Shown here in pieces: positions 27,603 through 36,927 of a DNA stretch of 64,000 nt. Source of the stretch: Acinetobacter sp. ANC 3781 (GTDB taxonomy: Bacteria > Pseudomonadota > Gammaproteobacteria > Pseudomonadales > Moraxellaceae); assembly GCF_004331285.1 (NCBI RefSeq), contig NZ_SJOH01000006.1:111156-175155 (forward strand). Direction: 5' to 3'. A model generated the notes under the pieces. The model saw only the letters and a program-made list of their open reading frames with translations, did no database searches and had not been told where the DNA came from. How positions within the stretch are numbered: position 1 is the stretch's first letter; the number at the start of each line of letters is the position of its first letter. The position numbers and the translations under genes are program-made.

Positions 27603-27682
27603 ACCTGCAAAATCCTTATTATCTTCCAGAAGTTCAGTTATAATTCGCGCTAATATCGTCCACCTCCCACATCTTTTCAGCT

Positions 27683-30334
27683 ATGTTAAAAAAAATCTTT
27701 TTTCAGATCCACTGGTTCCTCGGGATTACCGCTGGTTTAATTCTCTCGATTATGGGGGTTACCGGTGCCATTTATTCCTATGAACAACCGATTCAAAAAT
27801 GGCTGAATCCAGATAGTTATACCGTACAAGCTGAAAATCGGGACAAGTTAACCCCTGCAGAACTTTATCAGCATTTCCATAGTACTGATCCAGAGATGAA
27901 AATTAATAGCATCACTGTGGCCAAAGACCCGAACGCATCTTCCAGCCTGAACATTGTCAAAGAAGGTGCACGCAAGGGTTATAACATGATGATAAACCCC
28001 TACACTGCCGAAGTTTTACCCGAAATTAAAGGACGCGAGTTCTTTCAGTTTATTCAGCAGTTACATCGTAACTTAACCATTGGACCAGTCGGCAAGCAGA
28101 TTACGGGTGCATGCACCCTAATGCTGCTGATCTTTATATTCAGTGGTTTATACCTGCGTTGGCCTAAAAAGCATTCTTTTAAACAATGGTTCCTGATTAA
28201 ACCTAAACTTAAAGGCCGTAATTTCCTGTGGGACTTACATGCGGTTGTGGGGACCTGGGTGGTTGTTTTCTTCCTGATTATTGCCTGTACTGGCTTAACC
28301 TGGTCTTATGGCTGGTGGCGTAGCGGTCTGTATACCGTGATGGGGGTCGAACAAAAAAAAGAATCAAAAGGTGAAGCTCCACAGCGTGGCGCTGGAGAAG
28401 GTCGCGGTGAACGTGGCGGAAACACCCCAAGCGGTGAAGGACGTGATGACGCTCAACAGGCACAATCTACGAGCAAAGATCGAGAAGGTTCTCGTGGTGA
28501 AGGTGGTGATAAACGTGGTCTAAGCGCTGAGCAAATCAATCTTGCGCTCACCCAGACATGGACTGGATTTAATGCCCAAGTCGGTCGTGATTATTCTAGT
28601 CTGACCCTGAACTTGCCGAAAAAAGCCAATGGCGAAGTTGAACTGACTTTTGTGGATGCTATCCCGCAACATGAACGTGCACGCAATAAAGCCACATTTG
28701 ACTATAAAACTTCATCTATTAAAGACATGGAAATTTATGAAGATAAAAAGTTAAATGAAAAAATCATGAGCAGTATGCTGCCGGTTCACCGTGGAAGCTT
28801 CTTTGGCCCGGTGTACCAATTCCTGGCAATGTTAGCCGCCCTAGCCATGCCCTTATTCTTTGTTACAGGCTGGATGCTGTATCTTAAGCGCCGTAAACAA
28901 AAGAAACTCACGAAAGCTGCACGCAATAGCTTGACTGCTGTCAGTATTGATCCAAATGCAAAACCTTGGCTGATTGCTTATGCCACACAAACCGGCATTT
29001 CCGAACAACTGGCTTGGCGTACTGCGACCAGCTTACAAGAAGCTCGACAACCTGTAACAGTGAAAGGCGTACAAAACTTAAGCCTGGATGATTTAAAAAA
29101 TACTGAGCAAGTCTTGTTTGTCGCCAGTACTTACGGCACAGGTGAAGCGCCAGATTTAGCTTCAAGTTTTACCAAGAAAGTACTTTCATCACAAATTGAT
29201 TTAAGCCATCTAAAGTATGCTGTTTTAGCTTTGGGTTCCAGCGAATACCCAGACACTTTCTGTAGTTTTGGACATGAAATTGAGGCATGGTTAAAGCAAA
29301 ATAGGGCGCAGCAATTGTTTGCGACCATTGAAGTGGATAATGCCAACAATCAACAGATTCAGGCTTGGAACAATGCTTTAGCCAAAGTCACTAAGCTTGA
29401 GTTGCAAGCCATGAATATCGAAAAAATATTCGATACCTGGACACTCACAAAACGTAATGTGCTGAATCCAGATAGTCTAGGTGCGCCTGCCTTTAATATT
29501 GAATTAAAGCCAACCCATGAAGTGATTTGGCAAGCCGGTGATATTGCAGAGATTCAACCGGGTAATAGTCCTGAACGTATTGCCCAGTTTATGCAAAAAT
29601 ATCAAATTCAAGCGCGTACACAAGTAGACTCATTACAGCTCAGTATTGAACAGGCACTATGGGATAAAGATTTAACCGTGGAGGTTGAACCTTTTGCCAA
29701 TATGGAACATTTACTTGAACAGCTAAATCCTCTGCCTTCACGTGAATATTCAATTGCCAGTATTCCATCACAACAAGTGCTACGTTTAGTAGTTCGTCAA
29801 CAATCGGACGCTCAGGGACAATTGGGCCTAGGTTCAGGCTGGCTGACTCAGCATGCAGTATTAAATGGCCCGGTTGCACTGCGTATTCGTACCAATGAAT
29901 CCTTCCATCTGATTGATGATAACCGTCCTGTAATTTGTATTGGTAACGGTACAGGTATTGCCGGATTGATGAGTTTATTACACGTACGTACCCGTCAGGA
30001 CTATACCCAGAACTGGCTGATCTTTGGGGAACGTCAACGTGAACATGACTTCTTCTATCAAAGTACCATTGAAGCGTGGCAAAACACCGGCATGCTACAG
30101 CGCCTCGATTTAGCCTTCTCTCGTGATCAAGAACAAAAAATCTATGTACATCACGTACTACGCGAGCAAGCTCAAGAACTTAAATCCTGGGTGGATCATG
30201 GCGCTGTGATTTATGTTTGCGGTAGCATCAATGGCATGGCCAGTGATGTTGATCAGGCATTGATTGATATTCTGGGGGAAGCAACGGTTGATCAGCTTCG
30301 TCAAGATGGTCGTTATCGTCGTGACGTTTATTAA
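27683..30334 (+). CDS. PepSY membrane reductase fused to flavodoxin/FAD reductase
   Basis: 883-residue inner-membrane flavoprotein. Residues ~1-400 are the PepSY-associated membrane domain (PiuB type), with helices near 10-35, 140-165, 190-215 and 370-395. A Gly/Arg/Glu-rich linker interrupts it around 224-282. A flavodoxin domain follows (~425-570; YATQTGISEQLA, ASTYGTGEAPD). The last ~300 residues are a FAD/NADPH reductase of the sulfite-reductase alpha type (REYSIAS, ICIGNGTGIAGLMS, YVCGSINGMASDVD). Electrons likely pass from NADPH to the periplasm to reduce ferric siderophores. An upstream Fur box supports iron control. Confidence 0.88.
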   Translation: MLKKIFFQIHWFLGITAGLILSIMGVTGAIYSYEQPIQKWLNPDSYTVQAENRDKLTPAELYQHFHSTDPEMKINSITVAKDPNASSSLNIVKEGARKGYNMMINPYTAEVLPEIKGREFFQFIQQLHRNLTIGPVGKQITGACTLMLLIFIFSGLYLRWPKKHSFKQWFLIKPKLKGRNFLWDLHAVVGTWVVVFFLIIACTGLTWSYGWWRSGLYTVMGVEQKKESKGEAPQRGAGEGRGERGGNTPSGEGRDDAQQAQSTSKDREGSRGEGGDKRGLSAEQINLALTQTWTGFNAQVGRDYSSLTLNLPKKANGEVELTFVDAIPQHERARNKATFDYKTSSIKDMEIYEDKKLNEKIMSSMLPVHRGSFFGPVYQFLAMLAALAMPLFFVTGWMLYLKRRKQKKLTKAARNSLTAVSIDPNAKPWLIAYATQTGISEQLAWRTATSLQEARQPVTVKGVQNLSLDDLKNTEQVLFVASTYGTGEAPDLASSFTKKVLSSQIDLSHLKYAVLALGSSEYPDTFCSFGHEIEAWLKQNRAQQLFATIEVDNANNQQIQAWNNALAKVTKLELQAMNIEKIFDTWTLTKRNVLNPDSLGAPAFNIELKPTHEVIWQAGDIAEIQPGNSPERIAQFMQKYQIQARTQVDSLQLSIEQALWDKDLTVEVEPFANMEHLLEQLNPLPSREYSIASIPSQQVLRLVVRQQSDAQGQLGLGSGWLTQHAVLNGPVALRIRTNESFHLIDDNRPVICIGNGTGIAGLMSLLHVRTRQDYTQNWLIFGERQREHDFFYQSTIEAWQNTGMLQRLDLAFSRDQEQKIYVHHVLREQAQELKSWVDHGAVIYVCGSINGMASDVDQALIDILGEATVDQLRQDGRYRRDVY

Positions 30335-30350
30335 ATATTAAAGCCAATAA

Positions 30351-30378
30351 AAAACCGAGCCTTAGCGTTCGGTTTTTT
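30351..30378 (+). terminator. Intrinsic terminator after PepSY flavoreductase gene
   Basis: AAAACCGA pairs with TCGGTTTT around a ten-base loop, then a T-run. It precedes the YdcF gene. Confidence 0.84.
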
Positions 30379-30436
30379 TATACTTAAAACATCCAAATTG
30401 TTTAAACTAACAGCAACATTCATACAGAACCCTCTT

Positions 30437-31219
30437 ATGTCTGATCCTCTAAAACGTAGCTTCAGCCTTATCATAGGCAGCTTATTGGCACTCGATGGTT
30501 TATGGTTACTATCACTCGATAAAATCCATTTTGGAATCATTCTTCCTGTTATTATCGGTATCGGGTTCATTCTGTATGCCATATGTTTTAAGTGGATTCA
30601 AAAATTTATCCAAATCAGTAAATTACGACAGACTATATGGCGTTGTACTTGGGCAGGATTCTTTATGTGGCTTGGTACATTACTGATTTTTTTCGTTTAT
30701 TTACAATATACAATTCAGCAAAATCTTACTCCACAGCCAGCAGCCGCAATTATTGTATTGGGGAGTGGTATAGAAAATGGACAACCTTCCCCTACTTTAA
30801 AACAACGTTTAGAGGTCGCCGCAACATATGCCAAGCACTATCCCCAAACAATCATAGTGATGACTGGCGGTTTAGGTTTTAAAGAGCGGATGACTGAAGC
30901 TGAAGTAATGTCTGAATACATCCAAAAACATCATCAGGTTGAGCCATCTCGCATTCTATTAGAAGATCAAAGTAGCAGCACTGAACAGAATTTGCGTAAT
31001 GCTCAAACCCTACTTTTGGAACATCACATTACCCTCGATCAGCCCATCGTCATTGCAACCAGTGATTTTCATATTTTACGTGCCAAAGCCATAGCCCGAC
31101 ATCAAGGCTATCAAAACATTCTAGCCCAAAGTGCTTCGACACCTTTATATATTCGCTACAATTCCTGGTTAAGAGAATACTTTGCTTTTATCAGTGGCTG
31201 GTTACTCAACGAATATTAA
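30437..31219 (+). CDS. YdcF/SanA-like DUF218 membrane protein
   Basis: 260 residues from MSDPLKRSF. Two or three N-terminal helices (~10-85) precede a DUF218 domain (~105-255) with AAIIVLGSGIENGQPSP, VMTGGLGF, LEDQSSSTEQNLRNA and IATSDFHILRA. This fold includes vancomycin-tolerance protein SanA and ElyC, which influence envelope carbon-carrier metabolism. The exact role is not known. A start 13 codons earlier cannot be ruled out. Confidence 0.85.
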   Translation: MSDPLKRSFSLIIGSLLALDGLWLLSLDKIHFGIILPVIIGIGFILYAICFKWIQKFIQISKLRQTIWRCTWAGFFMWLGTLLIFFVYLQYTIQQNLTPQPAAAIIVLGSGIENGQPSPTLKQRLEVAATYAKHYPQTIIVMTGGLGFKERMTEAEVMSEYIQKHHQVEPSRILLEDQSSSTEQNLRNAQTLLLEHHITLDQPIVIATSDFHILRAKAIARHQGYQNILAQSASTPLYIRYNSWLREYFAFISGWLLNEY

Positions 31220-31256
31220 ATTGCTAAAGAAATTTAGGAATCATTGATTTGACTCA

Positions 31257-31718
31257 TTAATTTAAACGAATATTACGTGGCAAAGGCAACCTGGCGTCTT
31301 TGAATAATTCTGGTTTTTGCAAATAAATCCGATAAAGATATTTTTTTATGTCTAATAATAATTTTTCCGGTGCAACCAGAACATTTTGCCCTTCTGGCGT
31401 TAAATCCATCGATATACAGGTATTTTCTTGACGCAAAAAAGGAATAACTTTTTCGACAAAATCTTTTAGTGAAATATCCTGAATTTGATATCTTTCCCAA
31501 TTATCTTTAATTAATAATTTTGCCAGGCTTTTATGTTGCCAAACGGCGAAAGCACGCTGACCGGTAGGAGTGGCACATAAAGCCCAACCGTCATCATATA
31601 ATGCGCTGATAGAACCTTGAACGACGATGGTTTCAATAAATTGTTTATAAATATCTTGAGCATTATAGACGATATTTTGATTCTTTGACGCAGCCTTGCG
31701 TTGATATGGATTTCTCAT
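31257..31718 (-). CDS. DUF2750 domain protein
   Basis: 153 residues, cytoplasmic. The start MRNPYQRKAAS at 31718 is chosen because the open frame upstream runs through a tRNA-Val gene. The domain shows QFIETIVVQGSISALYDDGW, ATPTGQRAFAVWQHKSLAKL and the IQDISLKDFVEKVIPFL block, as in DUF2750. Function is unknown. It follows the tRNA array in the same direction, so read-through transcription is possible. Confidence 0.8.
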   Translation of the reverse strand: MRNPYQRKAASKNQNIVYNAQDIYKQFIETIVVQGSISALYDDGWALCATPTGQRAFAVWQHKSLAKLLIKDNWERYQIQDISLKDFVEKVIPFLRQENTCISMDLTPEGQNVLVAPEKLLLDIKKYLYRIYLQKPELFKDARLPLPRNIRLN

Positions 31719-31792
31719 AGTTTTTAATTTTTTTAAATTATTATAGTCGTAAGATTCTATGAAAAAAATGGGATTGGAGCAAGGATAATATA

Positions 31793-31868
31793 TGGTGGGC
31801 GCTGACGGGATCGAACCGCCGACATTCTGCTTGTAAGGCAGACGCTCTACCAACTGAGCTAAGCGCCC
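31793..31868 (-). tRNA. tRNA-Val (TAC)
   Basis: 76-base gene with encoded CCA, anticodon TAC in the loop CTTACAA, D-arm GCTCAGTTGGTAGAGC and T-arm GGTTCGATCCC. Eighth and last tRNA in the direction of transcription. Confidence 0.97.
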
Positions 31869-31959
31869 TTGAGGAATAAAAATAGCATGGCTATTTTTAT
31901 GACGCAAGAAAGAAATCTTGCTGGATGTAACCATGATCTAGAACAAGGAATCTAGAAAA

Positions 31960-32036
31960 TGGCGCAGCGGACGGGACTCGAACCCGCGACCCTCGGCGTG
32001 ACAGGCCGATATTCTAACCAACTGAACTACCGCTGC
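31960..32036 (-). tRNA. tRNA-Asp (GTC)
   Basis: 77-base gene with encoded CCA; anticodon GTC in the loop CTGTCAC, T-arm GGTTCGAGTCC. Standard stem with U27-A43. Confidence 0.97.
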
Positions 32037-32073
32037 ACGGCAAACTTATAAATAAGTTTCATATCCGAAGATA

Positions 32074-32149
32074 TGGTGGGCGCTGACGGGATCGAACCGC
32101 CGACATTCTGCTTGTAAGGCAGACGCTCTACCAACTGAGCTAAGCGCCC
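32074..32149 (-). tRNA. tRNA-Val (TAC)
   Basis: Identical in sequence to the other Val copies in this array; CCA encoded; anticodon TAC. Confidence 0.97.
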
Positions 32150-32180
32150 TTAAAGGGTGTTGCATTTTCGATTTTAAGGA

Positions 32181-32257
32181 TGGCGCAGCGGACGGGACTC
32201 GAACCCGCGACCCCCGGCGTGACAGGCCGGTATTCTAACCAACTGAACTACCGCTGC
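32181..32257 (-). tRNA. tRNA-Asp (GTC), variant anticodon stem
   Basis: 77 bases with CCA and anticodon GTC. It differs from the other three Asp copies by a paired change at the top of the anticodon stem: CCGGC/GCCGG in place of TCGGC/GCCGA. The helix is therefore kept. Confidence 0.97.
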
Positions 32258-32270
32258 ATCGCAAAAAATC

Positions 32271-32346
32271 TGGTGGGCGCTGACGGGATCGAACCGCCGA
32301 CATTCTGCTTGTAAGGCAGACGCTCTACCAACTGAGCTAAGCGCCC
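32271..32346 (-). tRNA. tRNA-Val (TAC)
   Basis: Third Val copy counted from the left; 76 bases, CCA encoded, anticodon TAC. Confidence 0.97.
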
Positions 32347-32367
32347 TTAAAAGGTCTATCATGTAAA

Positions 32368-32444
32368 TGGCGCAGCGGACGGGACTCGAACCCGCGACCC
32401 TCGGCGTGACAGGCCGATATTCTAACCAACTGAACTACCGCTGC
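32368..32444 (-). tRNA. tRNA-Asp (GTC)
   Basis: 77 bases, CCA encoded, anticodon GTC; same sequence as the copies at 31960 and 32496. Confidence 0.97.
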
Positions 32445-32495
32445 ACTTACATAATATCGCTATTAAAGTACAAACAACTTGTTATCTGAATTAAG

Positions 32496-32572
32496 TGGCG
32501 CAGCGGACGGGACTCGAACCCGCGACCCTCGGCGTGACAGGCCGATATTCTAACCAACTGAACTACCGCTGC
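32496..32572 (-). tRNA. tRNA-Asp (GTC)
   Basis: 77 bases, CCA encoded, anticodon GTC. Together with the previous entry this is the only place where two Asp genes are neighbours, so the order breaks the Val/Asp alternation. Confidence 0.97.
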
Positions 32573-32597
32573 ACTTAAAACATTTAACGTAAAGGCT

Positions 32598-32673
32598 TGG
32601 TGGGCGCTGACGGGATCGAACCGCCGACATTCTGCTTGTAAGGCAGACGCTCTACCAACTGAGCTAAGCGCCC
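32598..32673 (-). tRNA. tRNA-Val (TAC), first of the array
   Basis: 76 bases, CCA encoded, anticodon TAC. It is the promoter-proximal tRNA of the operon. Confidence 0.97.
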
Positions 32674-32700
32674 TTTACGACTTCATCGTTTGTGTGGTGC

Positions 32701-32728
32701 ATTATAGAGAATCTATCCAGCCTGTCAA
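32701..32728 (-). promoter_or_regulatory. Sigma-70 promoter of the tRNA operon
   Basis: On the minus strand TTGACA (32728-32723), a 16-base spacer and TATAAT (32706-32701), both perfect consensus hexamers. The first tRNA begins 27 bases past the -10 box. This is a strong stable-RNA promoter; no other gene is seen between it and 32962. Confidence 0.9.
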
Positions 32729-32961
32729 ACGCTTTTCTGCCTGTTTTTGGTATTTTGCGTTTGAGTGATTAAAAAATAGGTTAATCGCTATAAAAACAAA
32801 CAATTTCTGTAATTTATTTAGAATTTTCTGCAAAAACTTATACATTCATGCTTTGGTTTTGACTCAAAAACGCTCAAGCTTTTTGAACGACTGGAAAATA
32901 ATGCTATTTTCTACCCATATACATAGCAGAGTTTTCACTTTTCAGCTTTTAATATGTTGCT

Positions 32962-33492
32962 TTAGATATTTGTGCGGATTTTACCGTCAATTAAATTCAA
33001 ACTATATTCTGAAATAAAAACCAATGCTTGTTCAGGAATAAGATCGAATAATTCAATCACATCTTCATTGCGCATCCGGATACAACCATGTGACATGGGA
33101 ATACCCATCGGTTCGGTGTCTGGAGTGCCATGAATATAAATATAACGTTTAAATGTGTCACAGCCCTCCCCCTGATTTAAGTTCTCTTCCAAACCGCTTA
33201 ACCAGAGAATACGGGATAGGATCCAATCCCGTTCAGGGAATTGGGTCGCCAATGCATCATCATAGACTTCACCGGTTTCCTGTCGCGCTTTGAAAACTGC
33301 ATTTTTAGGTGCGCTGTGACCAAATTTGAGTGCGACTTTGTGCCAGCCCCGAGGTGTCTTACCTGAGTTTTCTTGTTCACCAATACCGTTCTTACCTGAA
33401 GAAATCACATAAAATTTATTATGTTTTGGCAAGCTTAAAGTTTGTCCGGCTAAATCAATCCAGACATCTGCTTGTGCTAAGGTATATGACAT
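32962..33492 (-). CDS. L,D-transpeptidase (YkuD domain)
   Basis: 176 residues. The YkuD active-site region YIYIHGTPD then GIPMSHGCIRMRNEDVIELF contains the catalytic His and Cys. Such enzymes crosslink peptidoglycan at 3-3 positions or attach proteins. No signal peptide is visible: the protein starts MSYTLAQADVWIDL and enters the domain directly, which is odd for a periplasmic enzyme. This cytoplasm-like short form is common in Acinetobacter and Pseudomonas relatives (ErfK/YbiS-like). It is 8 bases after the YbaN gene. Confidence 0.87.
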   Translation of the reverse strand: MSYTLAQADVWIDLAGQTLSLPKHNKFYVISSGKNGIGEQENSGKTPRGWHKVALKFGHSAPKNAVFKARQETGEVYDDALATQFPERDWILSRILWLSGLEENLNQGEGCDTFKRYIYIHGTPDTEPMGIPMSHGCIRMRNEDVIELFDLIPEQALVFISEYSLNLIDGKIRTNI

Positions 33493-33500
33493 GGTGGATA

Positions 33501-33884
33501 TTACTCTGCTTCTTTGATCGGTTCATTCGAAGGTTCAGGACGTAGCCACAGCCAAATGGAAACCGAAAGCATGATCAAGTTGGTAAATACTTTGACCAAT
33601 AACGGCGCATTGGTAAACAACATAATGATGGCGCTAATCAACATCATGATACTGGCGAACCATTTTGCCTTACGCGGCACCGTGCCATTTTCACGCCATG
33701 ATCGCAAAGTTGTTCCATATTTAGGATGATTGAGCAACCAGGCATCCATTTGCGGCCAGCCTTTTGAGGCGGCCCAGGCAGCTAAAATAAGAAAGACTGT
33801 TGTTGGCATACCCGGCAAAAGCGCACCGATAAAGCCCAGGATGACAAAGATCATCACCAAACTCCGCCAAAACAACATCTTCAT
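33501..33884 (-). CDS. YbaN family (DUF454) membrane protein
   Basis: 127-residue inner-membrane protein. The DUF454 signature is clear: GFIGALLPGMPTTVFLILAA then WAASKGWPQMDAWLLNHPKY and the W-x-E-N-G region. Three to four helices are present, ending in a short acidic tail. The function is unknown. It forms a pair with the YkuD gene. Confidence 0.87.
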   Translation of the reverse strand: MKMLFWRSLVMIFVILGFIGALLPGMPTTVFLILAAWAASKGWPQMDAWLLNHPKYGTTLRSWRENGTVPRKAKWFASIMMLISAIIMLFTNAPLLVKVFTNLIMLSVSIWLWLRPEPSNEPIKEAE

Positions 33885-33980
33885 AGCACTGCCCTACATG
33901 ACTAATTGCGGTAGTATAAAGTGTTTTTGCAGATTATCCGTTGTAATTCTGCACTTTTTAATTTAGCGCTAGGTGTTTCT

Positions 33981-34847
33981 ATGTTTGTTTTAAATCAAGC
34001 GTCTGATCTTGATGAACCTTGGCTTCAATTTAAAAATTTACTGGTCCGGCAACTGGCATTTTGTATAGCTAGTCCGAATATTTTAGCTGCTATTCCAGCA
34101 GAACTGGTGCTTAAGCATTCTTTTCAATTACATGCCAGTAAAACATGGACAAAGCATTTTCAGCATTATCATTCAAGATTGCTTTATTTAGATCAGCATC
34201 CTCAAGAATTGGAAGTCTTTTTACAGCAACTTAAAAGCACCCGTTTAGGTTTACGCTTTGAAATGTTTATCTGGTTTTGGCTGCTGGATCAAAACTATCA
34301 TCCTTATAAAGTACTCGGCCATAGTATTCAGAAAATAGCGGGTGCTAAAACCTTGGGTGAACTTGATTTTCTATTACTCAATACCGAAACCAATCAAGTT
34401 GAACATTGGGAAGTGGCCTTAAAATATTACTTGGCTGAACGGGATTTTTCCTTGGCATATTGGTATGGCTTAAATCGTAGCGATACTTTAGTTCGAAAAT
34501 TAAATCATTTTAGCCAAAAACAATTTCAATTTGAAGATGCACTTGAATATGAGATTGAGCGACGCTATGCAGTGTTAAAAGGTCAACTCTATCTTCCTGT
34601 TGAACCTACACAGCAAATCATTCCACCTTGGGTCAATCTCAAACGGCGATTAGGCTATTGGGGAAGTTATATTCCTCCTCAAAATTCACATTTTTATCGT
34701 TTGCAACGACAAGAGTGGATCTGCCCAGCCTCCCATGTAAGTAGTGAAACTGCACACTGGTGGATCAATGGTTTATATCTGCAAAAAGATAAGCCCAATT
34801 TCTATATGTTCAGACATGCACCGCTGCTTTCTCAAAGAGTTGAATGA
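33981..34847 (+). CDS. DUF1853 family protein
   Basis: 288 residues from MFVLNQASDLDEPW, which has TAGGTG seven bases upstream; a 20-codon longer frame is less likely. The pattern LGLRFEMFIWFWLLDQ, then GELDFLLLN and HWEVALKYYL, matches DUF1853, whose GELDF and E-x-A-x-K residues recall PD-(D/E)xK nucleases. No function is established. It lies upstream of the small lipoprotein gene. Confidence 0.8.
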   Translation: MFVLNQASDLDEPWLQFKNLLVRQLAFCIASPNILAAIPAELVLKHSFQLHASKTWTKHFQHYHSRLLYLDQHPQELEVFLQQLKSTRLGLRFEMFIWFWLLDQNYHPYKVLGHSIQKIAGAKTLGELDFLLLNTETNQVEHWEVALKYYLAERDFSLAYWYGLNRSDTLVRKLNHFSQKQFQFEDALEYEIERRYAVLKGQLYLPVEPTQQIIPPWVNLKRRLGYWGSYIPPQNSHFYRLQRQEWICPASHVSSETAHWWINGLYLQKDKPNFYMFRHAPLLSQRVE

Positions 34848-34977
34848 TTAACTTTATGAGAAATGTCTACTTTTATAACAATTGATTACTTTTCTACCAT
34901 GAAAAACTCATATTTTTTACGTCAGGTATTATTTAACCTAAACTCACATCAAAATAATGAATTACTTGGAGATGATG

Positions 34978-35127
34978 ATGAAAAAAATTCTAGCAACTTC
35001 CCTTATTATGGCATTTGTTTTAACTGGTTGTAATACATTTAAAGGCATGGGTAAAGATGTATCCAAAGCTGGAGATGCCGTAACCCATACTGCTGAAAAA
35101 ACTTCTGACGAAATCCGCAAAAACTAA
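34978..35127 (+). CDS. Entericidin EcnA/B-like small lipoprotein
   Basis: A 49-residue lipoprotein. The start at 34978 follows TTGGAG by six bases; it is the third of three consecutive ATGs. The signal ends VLTGC, giving an acylated Cys18. The mature part CNTFKGMGKDVSKAGDAV is the entericidin signature, followed by a basic helix. Family members are small membrane lipoproteins linked to stress or lysis balance in E. coli. It has its own terminator and no second entericidin beside it. Confidence 0.85.
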   Translation: MKKILATSLIMAFVLTGCNTFKGMGKDVSKAGDAVTHTAEKTSDEIRKN

Positions 35128-35146
35128 TTCGTTATTAGTACATATG

Positions 35147-36395
<1,249 letters not shown>

Positions 36396-36405
36396 AATTC
36401 CAATA

Positions 36406-36434
36406 AAAAAGGAACTTTTAAAGTTCCTTTTTTT
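36406..36434. terminator. Terminator between dapE and Pil-Chp operon
   Basis: AAAGGAACTTT and AAAGTTCCTTT form a tight hairpin with A- and T-runs on both sides. Either convergent transcript could end here. Confidence 0.82.
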
Positions 36435-36464
36435 TATGAATGATAGATGAGCTACTTGTTAAAA

Positions 36465-36923
36465 TCACAATCCTAACGAGGTTTGAATTTGCGCCAAATT
36501 AGGGATATGAAAAACTTGATCTGCCATACGTACATATTGAAATACAGCAGGGTCAATTAAATCCCTTTCATCGTCAACTACTTCAGAGATACGTAGACGA
36601 ATGGTTCTTGGCATCTCATTGCACATCAGGGCAAAACGTTGACTCACCTCATCGCCTTCAATCACCAAAGCCACACCTGTTTTCTGTTCAGGATTATTCA
36701 CCGCATAGACGGGTAGCTTAAGTTCATGCCATTCCACAAATGGAACTTGCGTGGCACTATCCAGGGCTGACAAGACGATATTTTGTGGTAATACCATCGC
36801 CTCCTTACCATGACAATCAATAATATAAGCGTCGATAAATCCAGTCGACACGGTAATAAGGTGATGCAACTCTTGCTGTGTAATTTGATTCACAGCAGAG
36901 TTTGAAACACTATTTTGGCTCAT
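36465..36923 (-). CDS. CheW-like protein at the end of the Pil-Chp operon (ChpC-like)
   Basis: 152 residues, cytoplasmic. The beta-strand pattern AYIIDCHGKEAMVLPQNIVL, LPVYAVNNPEQKTGVALVIE and RFALMCNEMPRTIRLRISEV is that of a CheW-type adaptor fold, as in ChpC of Pseudomonas. It starts 4 bases after chpA, so translation is coupled. It probably links additional receptors to ChpA, but its divergence makes the precise partner unclear. Confidence 0.68.
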   Translation of the reverse strand: MSQNSVSNSAVNQITQQELHHLITVSTGFIDAYIIDCHGKEAMVLPQNIVLSALDSATQVPFVEWHELKLPVYAVNNPEQKTGVALVIEGDEVSQRFALMCNEMPRTIRLRISEVVDDERDLIDPAVFQYVRMADQVFHIPNLAQIQTSLGL

Positions 36924-36927
36924 TTAT

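Noticed and set aside
31719..31934. N-terminal extension of the DUF2750 frame and a second frame at 32174-32362
   Set aside because: Both read through tRNA-Val/Asp genes; the protein text repeats the tRNA sequence and has no ribosome site. They are by-products of the array.
31793..32673. Regular direct repeats resembling a CRISPR-like array
   Set aside because: Each repeat folds as a complete tRNA with anticodon and CCA, and repeat units are 76-77 bases with spacers of 13 to 91 bases. This is a tRNA operon.
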